A stretch of 55,436 nucleotides of DNA from Chloroflexota bacterium (lineage in GTDB: Bacteria; Chloroflexota; Anaerolineae; Anaerolineales; UBA11579), in NCBI GenBank assembly GCA_019456165.1, contig VRUJ01000028.1:1-55436 (forward strand), read 5' to 3'. Below the pieces are notes generated by a model. That model worked only from the letters and a program-made list of their open reading frames with translations. It was not told the origin of the DNA and ran no database searches. Positions 49,873 through 55,436 of the stretch are shown here, piece by piece. The position numbers and the translations under genes are program-made. Every line of letters begins with the position of its first letter. Within the stretch, counting starts at the first letter, position 1.

Positions 49873-52278
49873 TTATTTGTTATTTTTCGGTGGTTTTTTC
49901 TGGTTTTCTAGTGCTGCAAGCACTTTTTGTGGAGTAATAGGTAATGTAGTGATGCGCACACCGACTGCATCATAAACTGCATTAGCAATAGCGGCCAATG
50001 TTTGAGCTACTACGCCCTCGCCGACCTCTTTAGCGCCAAACGGACCGGCAGGTTCGAATGATTCAACTTCGGTTCCCGCAGTTTCGGGTGTGTCAAGCGT
50101 TATTGGAAGCCGGTAATCTTGGAAGGTAGGGTTAAGAACCCGGCCGTCGTCGTACACAATTTCTTCCATGAGCGCCTGGCCTTGCCCCGTAGAGACGCAT
50201 CCGTGGACCTGCCCAGCAACGATCTGTGGATTGAGCGGAGTTCCGCAGTCGTGGAAGGTTGTTGCTCGCACTAACTTTACCTGACCGGTCTCTGTGTCGA
50301 CTTCAACTTCCGCCACCTGGGCATTAAAACCATATGCATCAGTCCATCTTCCAGTGCCTTTTGCTAAGCTGGGATAGCGTGAGGTGCCAGATAGGATTTT
50401 TCGAGAGCCGTGACCGATGATCGGATCACCCGTTTTTTTAACGCTGTAGTTCACAACATCTCCAATAGACATACAACGGTCGGGCCGGTCGCGCACACAC
50501 ACAATCCCATCGCTGATATCTAATTCTTCAACCATGGCATCCAAACGTTCTGAAGCGACCTCCAATAATTGGCGTTTGGCGTCAGCAGCTGCAAGGCGGA
50601 TGGCTGCGCCTGTAACGGTCGCACCCCCGCTCAAAAAACTGCCCATATCGATGGGTGATTGTTCAGTATCTCCTGCAACAATGCGCACATCATCCAAACT
50701 TATGCCTAATTCTTCAGCAACTATCTGGGAGAGGGTGGTCTCTGCGCCTTGACCCATCTCAACCACACCGCTGATAAGTGTTGCCGCGCCGTCGTCGTGG
50801 AGTTTGACGATACCCGCAGAGGCGAAAGGATAATATGGCGCTCCGGAGATCATCGTTGTTGTCGAAATACCCACACCGCGCACTATGGAGCCATTTTTTC
50901 TTTCTGTTCGATCGCTTCCAGGCGCGCCGCGTTTTTCCTTCCAATCAGAAAGCTCAACCGCTTGGGTAACGCAATCTATCAGACCGCAGCTATTTAGGAC
51001 ATCGCCGTTGGGAAGAGTTTCTCCGATTTTCCTCACATTTTTGAGCATCATTTCGGCGGGATCCATGCCAATATCTTCCGCGATCATGTCCAGCTGGGAG
51101 TCGATTGCAAAGCGGATCTGGGGTGCACCGTGGCCCCGTTGGGGGCCTCCAACCGGGATGTTGGTCCAAACTGAAATACCTTCATAACGCATATTTTTTA
51201 CACGATAAACCGGAGCAGTCCATCCGTGGAAGAGGTAGATAACTACAGGGCCTGTACCCCGGTAACCGCCATTATTTACCACTGTGCGAATATGTTGAGA
51301 TAATATTTTCCCGTCCTTCGACACACCAGTCTTAATGTCTATATATGTAGGGAAGCGCAAGCGTGTGGTCGTAAAGACCTCACCACGGGTTAGCTCGATT
51401 TTTACAGGTCGCCCTGTTTTTTTAGAAAGCAGCGCGGCGCAGATCTCGTACGGGTAAACGTCCATCTTTCCGCCAAATGCGCCGCCAATATAAACTTTAT
51501 GCAAACGCACCTGGCTGGTGGGCATCTCCAACACCTTTGAAAGCACATAGCGTTTGTAATAGATCCCCATGCCGGAGAGCCACAAGTGCATTTGCCCGGC
51601 GGGATCATAATGCGCTACCGCGGCGTGCGGTTCTAGCGCGCAGTGGGCTGTAGCAGCGGTCTCGAAACGATCTTCGCGGATATGGTGAGATTCAGCAAAT
51701 GCTTTATCTGGGTCTCCGTAGGTAATGACAGTCCTGCCGCTGACGTTATTCACTTTTTCATTGGCATCCGATTTTTTAGTCTTTTCGGCGCCCCATTCTT
51801 CCCAGATAGAATCGCCCTGAATTTCGGCATCATGAATTGTGGGAGCATCTGGTTTCATAGCTTCATATGGATCGAAGACAGCAGGCAGGATTTCGTATTC
51901 AACTTTTATAAGGTCAAGGGCCGCTTGTGCGGTTTCTGGATTTACAGCTGCGACAGCCGCGACCTCATCGCCTATATAGCGAACCTTGTCTTGGGCGAGA
52001 GGGTATTGGTCGGCGGGGTAGCGCGGAGTGTCCACAAAAGCGTAGCGCATATCTTTGGTGTCTTTCCCTGTGATAACTCCTAAAACGCCGTTTAATTTTT
52101 CTGCTTCGCTGGTATCAATGTTTTTTATACGTGCATGCGGGTGTGGGCTGCGCAGGATCTTTCCGTAAAGCATACCTGGCAAATTCACATCCATGGTGAA
52201 TTCTGCCTGACCAGTTACCTTAGCATAAGCGTCTACGCGGGGCAGCGATTTTCCGACGACTTTCAATTCAGTTGTCAA
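49873..52278 (-). CDS. Molybdenum hydroxylase large subunit (xanthine dehydrogenase family)
   Basis: Predicted 801-aa molybdopterin-binding subunit that hydroxylates a carbon of an N-heterocycle, aldehyde or aromatic CoA thioester using water. The N-terminal domain reads KSLPRVDAYAKVTGQAEFTMDVNLPGMLYGKILRSPHPHARI; the Mo-site motifs are IGGAFGGKMDVYPYE, GGPQRGHGAPQ, GVVEMGQGAETTLSQI and PFGAKEVGEG with the catalytic Glu. The CoxL-specific Cys motif (AYRCSFR) is not present. The RGHG text resembles 4-hydroxybenzoyl-CoA reductase. It overlaps the small-subunit gene by four bases, giving the order medium-small-large. The substrate is undetermined. Confidence 0.92.
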   Translation of the reverse strand: MTTELKVVGKSLPRVDAYAKVTGQAEFTMDVNLPGMLYGKILRSPHPHARIKNIDTSEAEKLNGVLGVITGKDTKDMRYAFVDTPRYPADQYPLAQDKVRYIGDEVAAVAAVNPETAQAALDLIKVEYEILPAVFDPYEAMKPDAPTIHDAEIQGDSIWEEWGAEKTKKSDANEKVNNVSGRTVITYGDPDKAFAESHHIREDRFETAATAHCALEPHAAVAHYDPAGQMHLWLSGMGIYYKRYVLSKVLEMPTSQVRLHKVYIGGAFGGKMDVYPYEICAALLSKKTGRPVKIELTRGEVFTTTRLRFPTYIDIKTGVSKDGKILSQHIRTVVNNGGYRGTGPVVIYLFHGWTAPVYRVKNMRYEGISVWTNIPVGGPQRGHGAPQIRFAIDSQLDMIAEDIGMDPAEMMLKNVRKIGETLPNGDVLNSCGLIDCVTQAVELSDWKEKRGAPGSDRTERKNGSIVRGVGISTTTMISGAPYYPFASAGIVKLHDDGAATLISGVVEMGQGAETTLSQIVAEELGISLDDVRIVAGDTEQSPIDMGSFLSGGATVTGAAIRLAAADAKRQLLEVASERLDAMVEELDISDGIVCVRDRPDRCMSIGDVVNYSVKKTGDPIIGHGSRKILSGTSRYPSLAKGTGRWTDAYGFNAQVAEVEVDTETGQVKLVRATTFHDCGTPLNPQIVAGQVHGCVSTGQGQALMEEIVYDDGRVLNPTFQDYRLPITLDTPETAGTEVESFEPAGPFGAKEVGEGVVAQTLAAIANAVYDAVGVRITTLPITPQKVLAALENQKKPPKNNK

Positions 52279-52763
52279 CGGGTTGCCTCCGCTTTCTGCA
52301 TCTTTCCATCCCTGGATGCGGAAATTGCCTCAAGAATTAGTACATAACCAGTGCAGCGGCACAAATTCCCAGCCAAGCCAAGGCGTATCTGCTCATCCGT
52401 GGGGGCTGGGTCTTGTTCCAATAGATATTTGGCGGTCAGAATTACTCCCGGGGTGCAGAAACCGCATTGCAATCCGCCGTGATCAATGAAGGCCTGCTGC
52501 ACAGGATGTAGTTGTCCGTTCACAGCCAATCCCTCAATCGTGGTGATCTCTTTTTCCTGGGCATCTACAGCAAGTAGCATGCAAGATGTGATTGGATTGC
52601 CGTCAATTAAAACTGTACAAGTGCCGCAGTCTCCGTCATCGCAGCCGCGTTTTGTTCCAGTGAGTCCAACTTCTTCGCGCAGGACACCCAGCAAGGTGTG
52701 GTGGGGGGCTATGGCTAAATCGTGGGTCTGTCCGTTTACCTTGAGAGAAATTAGTAATTTCAT
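52275..52763 (-). CDS. Molybdenum hydroxylase [2Fe-2S] subunit
   Basis: Predicted 162-aa iron-sulfur subunit. Plant-type ferredoxin cluster ligands are C41, C46, C49 and C61 (RGCDDGDCGTCTVLIDG); the second cluster is bound by C100, C103, C135 and C137 (LQCGFCTPG and NLCRCTGY). ATG 52763 lies just after the FAD-subunit stop; 14 extra codons are open upstream but overlap the preceding gene. It transfers electrons from the molybdenum site to the FAD subunit. Overlap with both neighbours shows tight coupling. Confidence 0.94.
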   Translation of the reverse strand: MKLLISLKVNGQTHDLAIAPHHTLLGVLREEVGLTGTKRGCDDGDCGTCTVLIDGNPITSCMLLAVDAQEKEITTIEGLAVNGQLHPVQQAFIDHGGLQCGFCTPGVILTAKYLLEQDPAPTDEQIRLGLAGNLCRCTGYVLILEAISASRDGKMQKAEATR

Positions 52764-52767
52764 ATGC

Positions 52768-53649
52768 TTAGTTTTTTTGCGCAGCACGCGGGAGCGCTTT
52801 CTCAAGAGCCCTGCGGGTGAACAGTTGTACCATTGCGCGGCGGTAATCTTGTGTGCTGCGTACGTCGCTGATGGGTTTAGATTCTTGCGCAGCGGTTTGG
52901 GCAGCTTTTTCGAATATCTCGAGAGTTGCGGGTTTGCCGATCAATTCTTTCTCGGCTGCGGATGCATGCATTGGCGTGGGTGCAACTGCTCCAAGAACGA
53001 TCCTCGCTTCCTTTATTGTTTCACTGTCTTCATCTAAAGTGAGCGAAACAGCTACGTTGACGATAGCCAGGTCCATTAATTGGCGGATGCTGTGCCGCAA
53101 ATAAGCCGAACCTGATCTTAAAGCGGGTATAGGGAGTTTAAATTTGGTTAGGATTTCCCCTTCAGCCAAGACCGTTTGACCAGGGCCGCTGAAAAATTCC
53201 TTGAGAGGCAGGCTTCGTTCTCCATTGGGACCGTACATATATACTTGAGCATCATAAGCCATCAAGGGAGGGGCGGTTTCAGCAGATGGAGCAGCCCGGC
53301 AAATATTGCCTCCCACCGTAGCTAAAAAACGAATTTGTATTGAACCCAGGAAACTCGCGGCCTCCGATAATGCTGGAAAATTTTCTTGAATTATTTTTGA
53401 GGTTTCTAGATCGTGGATGCTTGTAAGAGTTCCGAGTTGTAATTCCCCGTCAATTTCTTCTATGCCTGATAAACCAGGGACTCCTTTTATATTGATTACC
53501 ACTTTGGGTTTAAGTATATTGGCTTTCAACATGTTCAGCAGATCTGTCCCGCCAGCTAATATCGCTGCTTCTGAACCATGTTCAAAGAATGCGGAGCTGG
53601 CTTCTTCTAATTCTTTTGGCTCAAAGTATTCAAATGGATAAATTGTCAT
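52768..53649 (-). CDS. Molybdenum hydroxylase FAD subunit
   Basis: Predicted 293-aa FAD-binding subunit of the CoxM/HcrB family. The pyrophosphate-binding segments are AAILAGGTDLLNMLKAN and ATVGGNICRAAPSAETAPPL, with LGTLTSIHDLE between. It lacks the extra 40-residue loop with a [4Fe-4S] cluster found in HcrB of 4-hydroxybenzoyl-CoA reductase, so the electron path should be Mo, two [2Fe-2S], FAD. Its ATG overlaps the stop of the 59-aa gene (ATGA), and it is followed by the small subunit. Confidence 0.92.
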   Translation of the reverse strand: MTIYPFEYFEPKELEEASSAFFEHGSEAAILAGGTDLLNMLKANILKPKVVINIKGVPGLSGIEEIDGELQLGTLTSIHDLETSKIIQENFPALSEAASFLGSIQIRFLATVGGNICRAAPSAETAPPLMAYDAQVYMYGPNGERSLPLKEFFSGPGQTVLAEGEILTKFKLPIPALRSGSAYLRHSIRQLMDLAIVNVAVSLTLDEDSETIKEARIVLGAVAPTPMHASAAEKELIGKPATLEIFEKAAQTAAQESKPISDVRSTQDYRRAMVQLFTRRALEKALPRAAQKN

Positions 53650-53825
53650 TCATACTCCACTTGATGAGCATATTCGTTTGTCGGATCGAGATAGCGCAGT
53701 TTATCCACCAGGATCGTTAAGATGATTTGGATATCACCTTCGAGAGCGGGATCCCGTTGTGAAGCCAAACCTTGAGCTGTAGCAAGCATCTCTTGGAGGT
53801 GTTTGATAATTTCAGCATTGGTCAT
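53646..53825 (-). CDS. Uncharacterised 59-aa protein
   Basis: Predicted 59-aa acidic protein (MTNAEIIKHLQEMLATAQ onwards), mostly helical, with no cysteine and no membrane segment. ATG 53825 is preceded by AAGGAG, whose bases overlap the stop of the CoA-ligase gene; the gene then overlaps the FAD-subunit start by four bases. Tight coupling on both sides and a strong ribosome site argue that it is real. I do not recognise the family. It may be an assembly or accessory subunit of the ligase or the molybdenum enzyme. Confidence 0.72.
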   Translation of the reverse strand: MTNAEIIKHLQEMLATAQGLASQRDPALEGDIQIILTILVDKLRYLDPTNEYAHQVEYE

Positions 53826-53829
53826 AGGA

Positions 53830-55242
53830 TCACTCCTTGTGTGCTCCACCGGAGGTATGTAAAACCCTTTCCAGCCCCGTATTACGTTCATCTGTCCACC
53901 GGCGCGTCTTAAATTCAAAGCGTTCTAATGAGCCATGAGCAGCCTCAGATAACTCCATAGAAACTCCCACGCCGTGCCGCAGCTCTTCCGATAGAGTTTG
54001 CAAAAGCTTGGTTTTAGCTTCTTCGGGTAGGTCTTCGCTTTTAAACTCAATTTCAACTTCAACTTCCTCGCGGCCTCTATGGTTAACACTTACGCGGCCT
54101 TGATATTCTTCAATCTCTGGGTGGGCGAAGATTAAGGCGTCCACAGCCTCAGGCCAAATATTCTGGGCTCGAATTTTCATCATGTCATCATAGCGCGCAA
54201 CGGTGCCTGCTTCAATACAATTTGTGGGTCTTCCACAAGAACAAGTTCCGTGAGGTAGAAATCGGACGCGGTCACTCGTCCTGAAGCGTATGAGAGGTGA
54301 CCCTTCTCGAAACAGATTCGTTAGAACTAGCTCACCTTCTTCCCCGGGGCTCACATGTTCACCAGTTTCCCGGTCAAGCACTTCGAAGACAGTATTCCAC
54401 TCATCTAAATGCAAGCAGCCTCGTTCACCCTTCTCGTTGATCACACTGGTTTCACAACCACCGGCTGCCAACCCGCTTTGCTGAGTATTGCCGTAAAGTT
54501 CGAAGAGGCGGGTGTTCCAGATAGTTTCCATGCGCTGTGCCCATGAGATCGGGTAGGCTTCTGTGGCGATCATGATCGCTTTCAGGTTGGGGAATTGGGC
54601 CTTAGGATCAATCCCCAACTCCTCGCATAGAACTGTGAGATGTGAGAGATAGGCTGGGGTGACGACAATTCCAGCTGGGTTGAATTTTTGCATGTAAGTT
54701 TCAAGTTTTGATTTAGTATCGTATGGAGCAATAGGCAGTGTGTTTGCGCCTAACTTATAGGCACCCAAGAAAGCGCCTTGGGGTCCGGAGTTTGTACCCA
54801 GAGGCCAGGTTAGGAGTAGTTGATCGCCTTTACGCAATCCACAGCGATAATACCAGTTGGCCCACGCGCTGCCGCCAAATGTGATATCTTGGCGAGTCAT
54901 TGCATAAGCTTCCTGGCCAATACCTGAAGTCCCACTGGTGAGGATGAGCATGGTGATCTTATCCTCCGAAACACATAATCTGCCACCATAAGGGGGGTGT
55001 TTTATTTGATCGGCAAGCAAATCTTCTTTCGTGAGTAAAGGTAATTGGCGGAGATCGCCAACATTTTTCAGCTCATTATGCTGGAAACCGGCATCATCAA
55101 AACGCTGGCGATAGAAATCGCTGGAGCTGTAAACGTATTCCAGTTGTTTGCTTAACCTGTCCAACTGAGACTTCTCGAGGGTTTCTCTTGAAGCCTGATC
55201 CTGCGCCGGGTACAACATAGAGTTAGTATTTTTGTTCTTCAT
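53830..55242 (-). CDS. paaK: PaaK-like aryl/acyl-CoA ligase
   Basis: Predicted 470-aa AMP-forming CoA ligase of the phenylacetate-CoA ligase family. The phosphate loop is ILTSGTSGIGQEAYAMT near 104-120, then LYGNTQQSG (adenylate site) and FRTSDRVRFLPHGTCSCGRP with the hinge Asp and a short Cys pair; the C-terminal lid follows. It would activate the imported acid as a CoA thioester, the entry reaction of operon 3, where it is the first gene. A predicted leader of about 50 bases precedes it. Known relatives use phenylacetate, 2-aminobenzoate and other aromatic acids; the substrate here is open. Confidence 0.9.
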   Translation of the reverse strand: MKNKNTNSMLYPAQDQASRETLEKSQLDRLSKQLEYVYSSSDFYRQRFDDAGFQHNELKNVGDLRQLPLLTKEDLLADQIKHPPYGGRLCVSEDKITMLILTSGTSGIGQEAYAMTRQDITFGGSAWANWYYRCGLRKGDQLLLTWPLGTNSGPQGAFLGAYKLGANTLPIAPYDTKSKLETYMQKFNPAGIVVTPAYLSHLTVLCEELGIDPKAQFPNLKAIMIATEAYPISWAQRMETIWNTRLFELYGNTQQSGLAAGGCETSVINEKGERGCLHLDEWNTVFEVLDRETGEHVSPGEEGELVLTNLFREGSPLIRFRTSDRVRFLPHGTCSCGRPTNCIEAGTVARYDDMMKIRAQNIWPEAVDALIFAHPEIEEYQGRVSVNHRGREEVEVEIEFKSEDLPEEAKTKLLQTLSEELRHGVGVSMELSEAAHGSLERFEFKTRRWTDERNTGLERVLHTSGGAHKE

Positions 55243-55273
55243 TTAAGATTTTTAAGGTTTATTACTGTATATT

Positions 55274-55293
55274 GACGACAGTCGACTGTCGAC
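55274..55293. promoter_or_regulatory. Heptad-repeat operator of operon 3
   Basis: Three hexamers with 7-bp spacing: GACGAC at 55274 (one mismatch), GTCGAC at 55281 and GTCGAC at 55288. Same spacing relative to the -10 box as in operons 1 and 2. It overlaps the predicted transcription start of the CoA-ligase operon. Confidence 0.8.
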
Positions 55294-55300
55294 AGTTTAT

Positions 55301-55329
55301 ATTCTAGCATAGCTGGTCATGTCTGTCAA
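55301..55329 (-). promoter_or_regulatory. Sigma70-type promoter of operon 3
   Basis: On the - strand a perfect TTGACA (55329-55324), a 17-bp spacer and TAGAAT (55306-55301) are followed after seven bases by the operator. It would transcribe the 19-kb gene run from 55242 to 36063, in which no gap exceeds about 65 bases. The remaining bases to the right edge of the window hold no gene that I can see. Confidence 0.8.
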
Positions 55330-55436
55330 AGTATCAAAAAGGAGTCGATATCTTTATATTGTGGCTTCAAACTTTTAGTGCAACAATGTTGTTAATTACT
55401 TCATCAGGTTTATAGAAGTTTAGAATTTTTCGTGGT

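Noticed and set aside
49873..53649. Assigning the molybdenum hydroxylase as CO dehydrogenase or 4-hydroxybenzoyl-CoA reductase
   Set aside because: The CoxL active-site Cys motif is missing and the FAD subunit lacks the extra cluster loop of HcrB, so neither name is supported.

Overview
The window looks like one contig of an anaerobic bacterium, most likely a Chloroflexota (Anaerolineae-like) genome. This rests on protein style only: a Thr/Val/Glu-rich lipoprotein linker, a Cys-rich LysM membrane protein, LCP/BY-kinase polysaccharide genes, and oxygen-sensitive enzyme families throughout. No rRNA, tRNA, CRISPR array, transposase or integrase was seen, and there is no direct phylogenetic marker.

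Left third (about 700-17700, all + strand) is a cell-surface polysaccharide locus. It holds a hexapeptide acyltransferase, three glycosyltransferases, two SDR sugar-nucleotide enzymes, a CapK/PaaK-like adenylate-forming enzyme, a methyltransferase, a sugar-phosphate transferase with reversed domain order, an NDP-sugar pyrophosphorylase, a DegT aminotransferase, a Wzz/Wzc-type tyrosine autokinase, a LysM protein, an LCP ligase and a low-molecular-weight tyrosine phosphatase. The dehydratase, aminotransferase and acyltransferase suggest an acylated amino-deoxysugar in the repeat unit. No flippase or polymerase is visible.

Right two thirds (17850-55242, all - strand) is a continuous catabolic island arranged as three collinear operons. 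Each is preceded by the same architecture: TTGACA, a 17-bp spacer, a TAnnAT -10 box, then 7-8 bp later a 20-bp operator made of three GTCGAC hexamers with 7-bp periodicity. Operon 3 (55242 to 36063) encodes a PaaK-like CoA ligase, a 59-aa protein, a three-subunit molybdenum hydroxylase, a RidA-like protein, an HpaB/AbfD-like flavoprotein, a citrate-synthase-fold lyase, MaoC, nitroreductase, a DeoC/FbaB-type aldolase, a Zn-ADH, a polyferredoxin plus tungsten/molybdenum aldehyde oxidoreductase plus MoaD-like module, a DMT transporter, an Fe-ADH, an FGGY kinase, an ABC ATPase and an enolase-superfamily dehydratase. Operon 2 (35891 to 24755) encodes the permeases and binding lipoprotein of the same TauABC-type importer, an IlvD/Edd dehydratase, cupins, a 3-hydroxyacyl-CoA dehydrogenase, an Ldh2 oxidoreductase, an HpcH aldolase, a YmdB phosphodiesterase and a second Fe-ADH. 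Operon 1 (24528 to 17850) encodes a corrinoid methyltransferase set: an MttB-like protein, an ornithine-cyclodeaminase-family protein, a corrinoid protein, a homologue of monomethylamine methyltransferase MtmB that has no amber/pyrrolysine codon, an alpha/beta hydrolase and a lone BcrC/HgdB-type reductase subunit.

The shared promoter/operator pattern is the strongest evidence that the 37-kb island works as one inducible pathway. My working inference is anaerobic use of an imported methylated, CoA-activatable carboxylate: demethylation through the corrinoid system, thioester formation and hydroxylation, then dehydratases, aldolases, dehydrogenases and ferredoxin-linked aldehyde oxidation. The substrate cannot be named from sequence. 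The regulator, the corrinoid activase and the second methyltransferase are not in the window.
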